DNA of 47,624 nt from an uncultured Bacteroides sp. Its GTDB lineage: Bacteria > Bacteroidota > Bacteroidia > Bacteroidales > Bacteroidaceae. This document shows, piece after piece, positions 10,024 through 17,510 of this stretch. The stretch is from contig CALYZE010000013.1 in the NCBI GenBank assembly GCA_945607605.1, forward strand, positions 1 to 47,624. The letters are read 5' to 3'. Within the stretch, counting starts at the first letter, position 1. The number at the start of each line of letters is the position of its first letter. The position numbers were made by a program, and so were the translations under genes. The notes below the pieces were generated by a model that did no database searches, was not told the DNA's origin, and saw only the letters and a program-made list of their open reading frames with translations.

Positions 10024-11193
10024 ATGAAACGCATCCTCTTTTTTCCCATTTTGGTCTTCTTTTCATATGTCCAAACCATCGCTCAATCCGACACAGCTTC
10101 TTATGGAGTTATAAAAAACATGCCCGTCTTTTACGAGCAACTCAAACATCAGCTGACCTATCCCATGGCTTGGGGAAATAGCCCCATCCAGGATTTTGAG
10201 GAATGGCGCATGAAAGCACGGGAGGTCCTCATAGAATGTATGCAAAATCTTGCTCCTGCTCCTAAAAGCTTTGAGATGAAAATAATTGATACGGAACCTC
10301 GGGATGGATATGAAGCACGAAAAATAGAATGGAATGTCTCAGAATGGTGTCGCATCCCCGCCTATTTGCTCGTTCCCGAAGGAGAAGGTCCTTTTCCTGC
10401 CATAGTCATGCTGCATGATCACGGGGCTCATTTCTCCATTGGAAAAGAAAAGATGGTACGCCCCTTTCATGTCCACCCCGAAGTCTTGGCAGATGCAGAT
10501 GATTGGGCGATGCGTTGTTATGACAGCCAATACACAGGTGATTATTTTGCAGCCAACGGCTACGTTGTGTTAGCAATAGATGCTTTATTTTGGGGAGAGC
10601 GAGGACGTAAAGAAGGCGTCAACTATGACGGGCAACAAGCCATAGCCTCCAATTTCCTACAAATGGGGAGTTCTTGGGGAGCCTTTATCAATATGGATGA
10701 TGTACGCAGTACCGAATTCCTCTCTTCTCTTCCTTTTGTCGATAAAGAAAAAGTGGGATGTTTAGGCTTTTCCATGGGAGCTTACCGTTCGTGGATGCTC
10801 TCTGCTCTTACCGACTGTGTCAAAGCCTCTGCTTCCATCTGTTGGATGAACACAACCGACTGTCTGATGAGCCTGACTAATAATCAAAACAAAGGTGGTT
10901 CGGCTTATTCAATGATTATTCCTAATCTGCGCCGCTACTTGGACTATCCGCATACAGCCAGCATTGCTTGCCCTAAGCCAACTCTCTTTTTTAATGGTAC
11001 GCAAGACAAGTTATTTCCGGTAGAAGGAGTCAAAGATGCCTATGCCACTATGCAATCCGTGTGGAGAAGTCAGAATGCTGCAGACTGTCTTGTTACTAAA
11101 ATTTGGGACGAGAAACATTTCTTTAACAAGGAGATGCAGAAGGAAACTTTGGATTTTTTTAATCGCTGGTTTCATCGGCTTAACAAAGAGTGA
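10024..11193 (+). CDS. Secreted alpha/beta-hydrolase esterase (dienelactone hydrolase-like)
   Basis: A 389-residue exported hydrolase, probably removing an ester group (methyl or acetyl) from pectin fragments. A signal peptide covers about residues 1-21 (VQTIAQ). The fold signature is clear: the segment PAIVMLHDHGAHFS near 125-138 gives the oxyanion region, nucleophile Ser250 sits in GFSMG, and the likely acid and base are Asp328 (FFNGTQDKLFP) and His365 (WDEKHFF). Annotation pipelines tend to call such proteins acetylxylan esterase or dienelactone hydrolase. A relative of the CE19 pectin methylesterases, also of this fold in Bacteroides, is possible but cannot be decided by eye. It is convergent with the CE7 esterase gene, separated by a large inverted repeat. 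Confidence 0.8.
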   Translation: MKRILFFPILVFFSYVQTIAQSDTASYGVIKNMPVFYEQLKHQLTYPMAWGNSPIQDFEEWRMKAREVLIECMQNLAPAPKSFEMKIIDTEPRDGYEARKIEWNVSEWCRIPAYLLVPEGEGPFPAIVMLHDHGAHFSIGKEKMVRPFHVHPEVLADADDWAMRCYDSQYTGDYFAANGYVVLAIDALFWGERGRKEGVNYDGQQAIASNFLQMGSSWGAFINMDDVRSTEFLSSLPFVDKEKVGCLGFSMGAYRSWMLSALTDCVKASASICWMNTTDCLMSLTNNQNKGGSAYSMIIPNLRRYLDYPHTASIACPKPTLFFNGTQDKLFPVEGVKDAYATMQSVWRSQNAADCLVTKIWDEKHFFNKEMQKETLDFFNRWFHRLNKE

Positions 11194-11222
11194 ATCTGAC
11201 AAGACTTACGTGCATCACTCTA

Positions 11223-11302
11223 CACAGATAAGTGCATCGGCTGACGCAGATAAGTGAATCAGCTTACACTCTTATCTGCGTCAGCCGACGCACTTATCTG
11301 CG
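11223..11302. repeat. Large inverted repeat between two convergent esterase genes
   Basis: The arm at 11223-11254 and the arm at 11271-11302 are reverse complements over 32 bp with two mismatches, around a 16-nt spacer. Each arm also contains two copies of a CAGATAAG-type word 22 bp apart, so the element reads as four 22-bp units, two in each orientation. It may act as a bidirectional terminator for the genes ending at 11193 and 11401, but the size and internal repetition are more like a REP-type dispersed repeat. No T tract follows either arm. Confidence 0.75.
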
Positions 11303-11400
11303 TAAAAACTCCGTTTATAACCACTCATTCAGGAAGCCAAGTACTGCTTCCTGCACTTTCTTCCCACAATCATGCGGTCTATCCCAAAGGGTGTAAGATT

Positions 11401-12717
11401 CTACTTCTTCAAATGCTTCAATATCCACACCAAATGTCCGTATTCCGTATCTTCCGAAGTCCAGTGCTCGTTGATAGGAGTGATCAAAGCTTCTTTGGGG
11501 CAATCTAATACGTTGTAGACGGCATAGCTTGTGGTAGGAGGACATACGTCATCATTATATCCCCAAGTGATATAGGTAGGAACTTTTATTTGACGGGCAA
11601 AATTCACTACATCGTAGTAAGCCATCGTTTTTAATTTATCCGGAGTATCCATACCGGGCACACGGAAGAAATGAGGATAGCCACCCGCCCGTCCTGCCAT
11701 GTAACCTGCCATATCACTAAGTGCCGGATGATTAGCAACACAAGCCGTTACTCGTGAATCAAGCCCGGCAGTAACCAATGCCAAAGCACCACCTTGGCTC
11801 CCTCCTTGTACTGCCACATTCTTTCCATCCCATTCCGGCAATGAAGTAAGAAAGTCGATGCTGCGCACACAAGCCAAATAGACACGTTTCATGTAATAAT
11901 GATCTCGGTTCTCAAGACCGTTATTCAAATAACCATTCTCTCTACCGTTAAAAGCATTGGAGATTTCTTTGAATTCTTCAGCAGTCATCTCAGGATTCAA
12001 TCCATGGATTTCTATTTCAAAACGAATGCAACCTTGTTCGGCATAATACTTATGACGCAAAGGTTCTTTAATTGTTTTCACTCCGGCACCCGGAGGGCAA
12101 AGCACTACAGGACAAGAACCCTTTTCAGCATTCTTCGGATAGAACAAATAACCGTAAATGGCTTGTCCCCGATTATTTACCTGCAATTTCACAAGATAAC
12201 AGTCCACTTTGTCCGTACAATATTCTTCCGCTCTTTGCTTGGTGTATTTCAAGGGAGATTGGGCTAGTTCAGCTTTATTACCATCCCAGAATTCCTTAAA
12301 ATCGGTAGGCATCTGGGTGTAAGGTTGAATTTTATCAGGTGAAAAACCTACTTTTACATGATATTTATAGGATTTGCCATCTACGGTTGCTACCATGCGG
12401 CAATCGCGAAAACCCGGTTGCTTCATGGTGCCTATTGTAATCGTTGCTTTTCCATTCTTCAAAACCACAGAGCCTTTCGAATCAGCAGGCATCATATCAC
12501 CACCAAGTTCATAATGAATGGTGACTTCATTCTGCGGGATGCCATATTTATAGAATTGCACCTCTACGGTCGCCTTTTCTCCTGTTTTATACAGCCAATC
12601 GGCCTGATTGGGTACAGCAACCCAAAGTACATCGCTTCTATAGGGATAATTTTCCGCCCAAACAGACAACGGAAATAATACAGCAAGCAGTAGTGTGAAT
12701 AAAAAAACCTTCTTCAT
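11401..12717 (-). CDS. CE7-family acetyl esterase (AXE1), secreted
   Basis: A 438-residue acetyl esterase. A signal peptide (1-21, ending VWAE) is followed by an Ig-like N-terminal module at about 22-125 and a CE7 alpha/beta-hydrolase domain at about 130-438. The catalytic set is complete: nucleophile Ser307 in GGSQGG, Asp389 in GYNDDVCPP and His418 in NEHW, 29 residues after the Asp as in other CE7 enzymes. The oxyanion region is CPPGAGV. CE7 members remove acetyl groups from oligosaccharides, and the setting suggests acetylated galacturonides or a decorating sugar. The gene starts 23 bp after the stop of the CE12-CE8 gene on the same strand, so the two probably share a transcript. Confidence 0.88.
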   Translation of the reverse strand: MKKVFLFTLLLAVLFPLSVWAENYPYRSDVLWVAVPNQADWLYKTGEKATVEVQFYKYGIPQNEVTIHYELGGDMMPADSKGSVVLKNGKATITIGTMKQPGFRDCRMVATVDGKSYKYHVKVGFSPDKIQPYTQMPTDFKEFWDGNKAELAQSPLKYTKQRAEEYCTDKVDCYLVKLQVNNRGQAIYGYLFYPKNAEKGSCPVVLCPPGAGVKTIKEPLRHKYYAEQGCIRFEIEIHGLNPEMTAEEFKEISNAFNGRENGYLNNGLENRDHYYMKRVYLACVRSIDFLTSLPEWDGKNVAVQGGSQGGALALVTAGLDSRVTACVANHPALSDMAGYMAGRAGGYPHFFRVPGMDTPDKLKTMAYYDVVNFARQIKVPTYITWGYNDDVCPPTTSYAVYNVLDCPKEALITPINEHWTSEDTEYGHLVWILKHLKK

Positions 12718-12740
12718 TGATTGTCGTTTTAAGTATTAGT

Positions 12741-14510
12741 TTATCTTTTGATACTCAGCAATTCATTTCCATTCTTTACCGGATTCCAGCCATCTGTTCC
12801 GGCAAGTACAGTTTCCATTTCATACCCTTTCAACGTTTTCAGCTGATGAGAAAAAGAAGCACGTGCTTTGGGATGAGCCCCTTCCCCTTTGTTCTGGAAT
12901 TCGGCATAGAAGGCAGTCTTTTCGTTTTCCTTATTGCCCCAGTTGTTCCAACCCATAGGAAGAATATGTCTACCCAAGTCGCAACGTATAAAAATGGCTT
13001 GCGCATACGGACGCCAAGGACGGGAAAGATACACATGATCCACTCCTGCATCGGCAGTCAGCTTGCAGTCATAAAAAAGATAGCCATATTTCTGACCCTT
13101 ATCAGTGGAAGGAGCAGTTACATAACCGTTCCCTTTGTTATGAATGTGACAGCGATTGAATACAGCTGTGGACCATCCAAAGATAAAATCAACCGTTCCC
13201 TCTATGTAACAATCTTCGTAGTATTGACGAAAGCCTTTTCCATAAGTATAGAGCGTATCTTGAAAACCGAGGAATCTACACTTTTTAAAGTAAGCACGTT
13301 CACCACTGACAAAGCAAGCTACTGCTTGTCCCACCGGGCCGGAACTGTTTTCAAAGGTAAGATTCTCTGCATAGAAGTCCGGAGCATAAATGTAGCAGGA
13401 AGAAGAACCGGAAGTTCCTTTAGTTTCACCAAAACAATTGAGTTTGTTGGCATAGTCATCGTAAGAAAGGACAGCCCCCTCCTGGCCTATCAATGAAAGA
13501 TTAATCTTACTTTCGGGGATGATGATTTTTTCTTTATATATCCCTTTGCGAATTAAAATAGTGGTGCGAGTACCTTTACGGAAATCAGGTACGGCATCAA
13601 TGGCTTCCTGTACCGTAAAAAAGTCACCACTACCGTCTTTGGCTACTACCAAATCATAGTGACGTACCTGTTTCGCCAGTTCGGGTACTGCCTTGGCTAT
13701 CGCATCTACAGTCAGGCCTGCAATAACACGACCGCCATATACATTCAGGTGTGTATTGTCTTCACGTCCTTTCGGCATGGCAGGAACGGTATTAGGAGCC
13801 ACCCACATAAACAACTCCTTGGATTTATCAGGACCCAGCCCTTCCACCAAATCGTGAGTAATCTTATTCATATCCACAAAAGGAACATTCAGTTCATTCG
13901 CCACATTACGCGGAGAATCTAAATAAGCACCGTGCGTATCTATCAACTTTTCACCTTCTTTGGGTTGCACCTCAGCAGACGGTTCACGCTTGGCATCCGG
14001 GTTCGCATCTTGGCGGAAATCATCTTGATTCACAGCGTCTTTCACCTGTTGAGTATCGACAGCAAGCCCGAAGTTGCGGCGAACAATGGAGTTGAACAAT
14101 ACCGGGATTCCTCCTTTAGCACGTGTTTCGTTCACGAATTTACGCAGATTCGCATCAAAGGTTGTTCCGGGATCCGTATGACGATCGGCTTTCGGCTTTT
14201 CATCATTGTGTCCAAACTGGATAAAGACGTAATCTCCTTTCTTAATCAAAGAGAGCACCTTGTCCCAACGCCCCTCATCAATAAAGCTTTTAGAACTGCG
14301 ACCATTTTGGGCATGATTATCTACTCGGACATCTTCGGTAAGATAGCCCGGCAACATTTGTCCCCAGCCTCTTTCAGGGTTTTCCCCGGTCATATTCTTA
14401 TCCGCCATCGTAGAATCACCTATCATAAAAATAGTGATAAAAGACTGGTCGGATTTAAAAGCCGAAAACAAGAAAAAGCAAACGAACAACAAGAGATATT
14501 TGTGTTTCAT
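12741..14510 (-). CDS. Two-domain pectin esterase: CE12 acetylesterase fused to CE8 methylesterase
   Basis: A 589-residue secreted protein that can attack both kinds of pectin ester. After a signal peptide (about 1-20), residues 25-275 form an SGNH/GDSL domain of the rhamnogalacturonan acetylesterase type: Ser33 in GDSTMADK, Gly70 in block II, Asn102 in FGHND, and the Asp251/His254 pair in DNTHLNVYGG. Residues 285-589 form the CE8 right-handed beta-helix: Gln395 (GQAVA), Asp418 (GFQDTLY), Asp441 (DFIFG) and Arg497 (LSRPWRPYAQ). All catalytic residues of both domains are present. This fusion occurs in other Bacteroides homogalacturonan loci. It heads a minus-strand pair with the CE7 gene. Confidence 0.93.
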   Translation of the reverse strand: MKHKYLLLFVCFFLFSAFKSDQSFITIFMIGDSTMADKNMTGENPERGWGQMLPGYLTEDVRVDNHAQNGRSSKSFIDEGRWDKVLSLIKKGDYVFIQFGHNDEKPKADRHTDPGTTFDANLRKFVNETRAKGGIPVLFNSIVRRNFGLAVDTQQVKDAVNQDDFRQDANPDAKREPSAEVQPKEGEKLIDTHGAYLDSPRNVANELNVPFVDMNKITHDLVEGLGPDKSKELFMWVAPNTVPAMPKGREDNTHLNVYGGRVIAGLTVDAIAKAVPELAKQVRHYDLVVAKDGSGDFFTVQEAIDAVPDFRKGTRTTILIRKGIYKEKIIIPESKINLSLIGQEGAVLSYDDYANKLNCFGETKGTSGSSSCYIYAPDFYAENLTFENSSGPVGQAVACFVSGERAYFKKCRFLGFQDTLYTYGKGFRQYYEDCYIEGTVDFIFGWSTAVFNRCHIHNKGNGYVTAPSTDKGQKYGYLFYDCKLTADAGVDHVYLSRPWRPYAQAIFIRCDLGRHILPMGWNNWGNKENEKTAFYAEFQNKGEGAHPKARASFSHQLKTLKGYEMETVLAGTDGWNPVKNGNELLSIKR

Positions 14511-14598
14511 GATTTTGGATATAAAATATAAATTAAATTTCAGATTGCAATATTAACCAAAACCAAGCAGTTTCATGGTATAAAAAAAGGCGTAATCG

Positions 14599-14615
14599 GT
14601 GTATTATTTGATTTT
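14599..14615 (+). promoter_or_regulatory. Sequence word shared with the 17315 region, possible operator
   Basis: GTGTATTATTTGATTTT lies just before the kdgF -7 element and differs at only one of 17 positions from GTGTATTTTTTGATTTT at 17315-17331, in the control region between GH105 and the IIC gene. Two control regions of the same pathway sharing such a word suggests a common regulator. An AT-rich coincidence cannot be excluded. Confidence 0.35.
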
Positions 14616-14620
14616 AATCG

Positions 14621-14628
14621 TAATTTTG
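14621..14628 (+). promoter_or_regulatory. Candidate -7 element for kdgF
   Basis: TAATTTTG matches the TAnnTTTG consensus 28 bp before the kdgF ATG. No correctly spaced -33 TTTG is present; the nearest TTTG (14607-14610) is too close. Confidence 0.5.
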
Positions 14629-14656
14629 CTGCCATTAATCAGATAAAACAGACCCA

Positions 14657-14998
14657 ATGGAAAGGACAAGAAGCCAAACATTCATCCGTAAGGAAGAGAA
14701 AGTATGGGAATCGGCAGGCGATGGAGTGGTTCGTCAAATCATGGGATATGATGGACAAGTAATGCTGGTGAAAGTGAAATTTGAGAAAGGAGCAGTAGGT
14801 ACATTGCACGCTCATTATCATACTCAAACCACTTATGTAGAGAGTGGAATATTCGAATTTTCCGTCAACGGCGAAAAACAAATCGTTTCTGCCGGTGACG
14901 GAGTTTATATCGAACCGGATGCCTTACATGGTTGTACTTGCCTCGAAGCAGGCATCCTGATAGATTGCTTTAGCCCGATGAGAGAGAGCTTTTTATAA
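14657..14998 (+). CDS. kdgF: KdgF, cupin that opens unsaturated galacturonate
   Basis: A 113-residue single-cupin protein. KdgF enzymes turn 4,5-unsaturated galacturonate, released by GH105 or oligogalacturonide lyases, into 5-keto-4-deoxyuronate. The metal site is visible: His51, His53 and Gln57 in LHAHYHTQTTYVESG and His91 in PDALHG. The C-terminal FSPMRESFL matches the FSPPREDFL-like end I know for KdgF proteins, which separates it from generic cupins. There is no signal peptide, so it should work in the cytoplasm, whereas the KduI for the next step is predicted to be exported. Its last codons overlap by 6 bp the last codons of the convergent CE8 gene. Confidence 0.85.
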   Translation: MERTRSQTFIRKEEKVWESAGDGVVRQIMGYDGQVMLVKVKFEKGAVGTLHAHYHTQTTYVESGIFEFSVNGEKQIVSAGDGVYIEPDALHGCTCLEAGILIDCFSPMRESFL

Positions 14999-15958
14999 TG
15001 GCATCCAATCGCTGCACATTCCAAAAATGGTTTTCAAATCCTCATAGTTAGCGGCTTCCTTCTTTGTCAATTGCTTTACCCAGTTGACGCGCCCGTCTAT
15101 CGAAGCTCCTTCTCCCGTGTTTCCATATTCGGCATAACGGGATGTTTTTTCATTATCAGGATTGCGCCAGTTGTCCCATCCTGCCGGAGAAATATGCTTA
15201 CCCAATTCGCATTCAATAAATACGGTGGCAGCATAAGGACGCCACGGACGACCTAGGTAGACTTTATTAACATCAGGATTAGCTGTGAGTTTGCAATGTC
15301 TGAACACATAACCCACAGCCACATTCGCAGGAGTAGAGGCAGCGGTTATGTAAGAATTGGACTTGCTGTGCAAGTTGCAGCCTTCAAATAAAGCTGTGGA
15401 AGGACCGAATATAAAATCGGTTGTACCTTCTATATAACAATTCAGGAAACAAAGACGAGTACCTGCTACCCCTGTATAAACCGTGTCTTGATTTCCCAAA
15501 AGACGACAGTTCTTAAACAGCAGACGGTCACCTTCGGTATGAAGAGCCACTGCCTGTCCCAAACGAGCGGCATTATTTTCGATGGTGAGATTAGTAAAAG
15601 TGATCCCGTTTCCTTCTACCTTAACAGTATACGTACGGAAAGTGCCCATTTTATGGATGTTGGCATGATCATCATACGTAATAATCGTATTCTCAACACT
15701 TTCGCCTACGAAATCCACATTCTCAATCCACGAAGGAATAATTACCTTTTCTTTATATGTACCGTTTTTAATGAGAACAGTCACTTTATAATCCATAAAA
15801 GCACGGATGCCTTCCATAGCTTCTGTCAGTGTGCGATAATCACCCGTGCCATCACGTGCTATCACAATCTCACGTTTCCATTGCGTCTGTGCAGTCAGTG
15901 GCATTGCCATGCAAAGCAACGCCACCATACATGCACCTATCTGCATGATTCTGTTCAT
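14993..15958 (-). CDS. Secreted CE8 pectin methylesterase
   Basis: A 321-residue pectin methylesterase that removes methyl groups from galacturonate. With the start at 15958 the protein opens with a good signal peptide (MNRIMQIGACMVALLCMAMP, then LTAQ). A longer reading from 16003 would add 15 residues before it and overlap the upstream stop codon, so I prefer 15958. The CE8 beta-helix carries Gln135 (LGQAVAL), Asp158 (LGNQDTVY), Asp181 (TDFIFG) and Arg237 (LGRPWRPYA), all conserved. It follows the GH105 gene by 41 bp and is probably cotranscribed. It has no acetylesterase domain, unlike the CE8 protein at 12741. Confidence 0.92.
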   Translation of the reverse strand: MNRIMQIGACMVALLCMAMPLTAQTQWKREIVIARDGTGDYRTLTEAMEGIRAFMDYKVTVLIKNGTYKEKVIIPSWIENVDFVGESVENTIITYDDHANIHKMGTFRTYTVKVEGNGITFTNLTIENNAARLGQAVALHTEGDRLLFKNCRLLGNQDTVYTGVAGTRLCFLNCYIEGTTDFIFGPSTALFEGCNLHSKSNSYITAASTPANVAVGYVFRHCKLTANPDVNKVYLGRPWRPYAATVFIECELGKHISPAGWDNWRNPDNEKTSRYAEYGNTGEGASIDGRVNWVKQLTKKEAANYEDLKTIFGMCSDWMPL

Positions 15959-15999
15959 TTCTATCCGTTTAGTAATAAGAAAGTCAACTTGGAACCTTC

Positions 16000-17220
16000 T
16001 CATCTATTTACGATCTCTTTTACTTCCTGAAGACGTTCCCATTCCAAAGATGCCAGAATAAACGGTCCTACAGCTTTAGGGTCATTGCTACGAATGGTTT
16101 CGTTGATATAGTAGTCATAGTCGCCTGAACGATAAACTTTTCCGCCCAGACCGGCCACAGCACATGCCTGGGTAATAGAGACCACCCCGTCTTTATCTAC
16201 TTCAATAAAACGATCAAGAATCGCTTTATAACCTCTGATTGCCACATCCAGGTAAGATTGATCAATATATCCCTTACGTACAGCTTTGAATAGCGTATAC
16301 ACAAACATAGTAGAACAAGAGGATTCCAAATAATTTCCCTTTGCGCCGCTCTTATCCAAAACCTGATACCATAATCCCGTTTTTGCATCCTGCACACGTT
16401 TCACCATAGCTGCCAACTGATTAAGAACCATCAGCATGGAATCACGTCCTGCTTCATGTGCCGGAATAAACTCAAGCGCATCGACGAATGCCATCGCATA
16501 CCATCCCATGGCACGTCCCCAACTATGTTTAGACTGCCCGGTTACAGGATCTGCCCAACGCTCCGTGCGGCTTACATCAGCTGCATGAAGGAATAAATCT
16601 GTTTTCGGATCGTATGTGTGGCGAGCTGCCATCAGAAACTGATTGATGACGTCAGCATAATCGTTCACTTGATTGTTACGGAAAGCATATTCAGCATAAA
16701 AAGGTGCTCCCATATAAACACCGTCCAGCCAAACCTGATTTGGATAAATCTTCTTATGCCAAAAACCACCGTCGGCATTACGCGGGTGGTCGTCAAGTTG
16801 ACTGCGCATCAATGCCAAAGCCTTTTTATACTTTTCATTTTTCGTCTGCTCATAAATGCGGAAAATAAACTTACCGGAATTAATGCGGTCGAGGCTGAAC
16901 TCCTCGCGTTTGTACATTTTAATAGTACCGTCGTTATTCACCATCGTATCGGCATACGCCAAAGCATAATCATAAAATTTCTTGTCACCGTAGCGATCGT
17001 ACACATCGAGCATAGACTGAAGCTCCAAGCCGTGACAATAATCCCATTTCAATTTGGGTTGAAAATCCAACTGCCAGGATTCCGGGCAACGAATCATTTC
17101 TGATTCAGACATACGTACAGACCAAGGCTGCTCACTACTGACACGTTGTGCAAACATTCCTAGAGGGAAAGCCAACAACATACCAGATACAATAAATTTA
17201 CAAATAGAATTCTTTTTCAT
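16000..17220 (-). CDS. GH105 unsaturated galacturonyl hydrolase, secreted
   Basis: A 406-residue (alpha/alpha)6-barrel enzyme of the YteR/RhiN type. It hydrates the double bond of the terminal unsaturated galacturonate left by pectate or rhamnogalacturonan lyases and so releases it from the oligosaccharide. A signal peptide covers about 1-25 (PLGMFAQ). The catalytic Asp166 lies in QVWLDGVYMGAPF, and HSWGRAMGWYAMAF and GNYLESSCSTMFVY are further family blocks. The protein is probably periplasmic. It is the first gene of a minus-strand pair with the CE8 gene, with its own candidate promoter. Whether homogalacturonan or rhamnogalacturonan products are preferred cannot be read here. Confidence 0.92.
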   Translation of the reverse strand: MKKNSICKFIVSGMLLAFPLGMFAQRVSSEQPWSVRMSESEMIRCPESWQLDFQPKLKWDYCHGLELQSMLDVYDRYGDKKFYDYALAYADTMVNNDGTIKMYKREEFSLDRINSGKFIFRIYEQTKNEKYKKALALMRSQLDDHPRNADGGFWHKKIYPNQVWLDGVYMGAPFYAEYAFRNNQVNDYADVINQFLMAARHTYDPKTDLFLHAADVSRTERWADPVTGQSKHSWGRAMGWYAMAFVDALEFIPAHEAGRDSMLMVLNQLAAMVKRVQDAKTGLWYQVLDKSGAKGNYLESSCSTMFVYTLFKAVRKGYIDQSYLDVAIRGYKAILDRFIEVDKDGVVSITQACAVAGLGGKVYRSGDYDYYINETIRSNDPKAVGPFILASLEWERLQEVKEIVNR

Positions 17221-17264
17221 GAAGTCGTTCTTTTTTGGTATTAGACCTACTTTATTTCATGAAA

Positions 17265-17272
17265 CAAAAGTA
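17265..17272 (-). promoter_or_regulatory. Candidate -7 element for the GH105-CE8 operon
   Basis: On the minus strand TACTTTTG matches the TAnnTTTG consensus, 44 bp before the GH105 start codon. A TTTG occurs 12 bp further upstream (17285-17288 complement), closer than the usual 19-21 bp. Confidence 0.45.
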
Positions 17273-17293
17273 GTAGTTTATTTTCAAATGAAT

Positions 17294-17360
17294 GTGTACT
17301 TTTCAACGGAGAGAGTGTATTTTTTGATTTTCGTGTACGGAAACGAACAATTTTGTGCAC
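17294..17360. promoter_or_regulatory. Four GTGTAC-like direct repeats, candidate activator sites
   Basis: GTGTAC at 17294, GTGTAT at 17315, GTGTAC at 17333 and GTGCAC at 17355 recur at spacings of 21, 18 and 22 bp, about two helical turns. The first, third and fourth are followed 4-5 bp later by ACG (CAACGG, AACGAA, AACGAG). They lie between the divergent GH105 and IIC promoters, the right place for an AraC-type regulator such as the HTCS, whose sites are usually direct repeats. No binding has been shown; this is inference from position and pattern. Confidence 0.45.
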
Positions 17361-17417
17361 GCTAACGAGCCTTTTTGTCTAAAATCATCCTTTTAACTAA
17401 GATTTATGCTTTTCGAA

Positions 17418-17448
17418 TTTGATTAATAAAGAAAAGGTCTTATTTTTG
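17418..17448 (+). promoter_or_regulatory. Promoter of the IIC-kduI operon with -33 and -7 boxes
   Basis: TTTG at 17418-17421 and TATTTTTG at 17441-17448 are 19 bp apart, a full match to the Bacteroides primary sigma factor consensus and the best promoter in the window. The transcript would start near 17455, leaving a leader of about 55 nt before the IIC gene. Confidence 0.7.
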
Positions 17449-17510
17449 ACGCGGTTTTTAGTTTATACGATTGTAAAACATAAACAATTATCTAATTAAA
17501 TCACAAGAGA

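Noticed and set aside
11223..11302. CRISPR-like array from the 22-bp repetition
   Set aside because: The units are adjacent without spacers, only two per orientation, and form one palindrome; no cas gene is near.
12717..13496. 259-codon plus-strand ORF opposite the CE12-CE8 gene
   Set aside because: The opposite strand encodes conserved CE8 catalytic motifs; this frame has no domain or signal peptide.
13932..14531. 199-codon plus-strand ORF opposite the CE12 domain
   Set aside because: Shadow of the SGNH domain coding sequence, no family features.
15959..16003. Longer start for the CE8 gene at 16003
   Set aside because: It would place 15 polar residues before a good signal peptide and overlap the GH105 stop codon; 15958 fits an exported enzyme.
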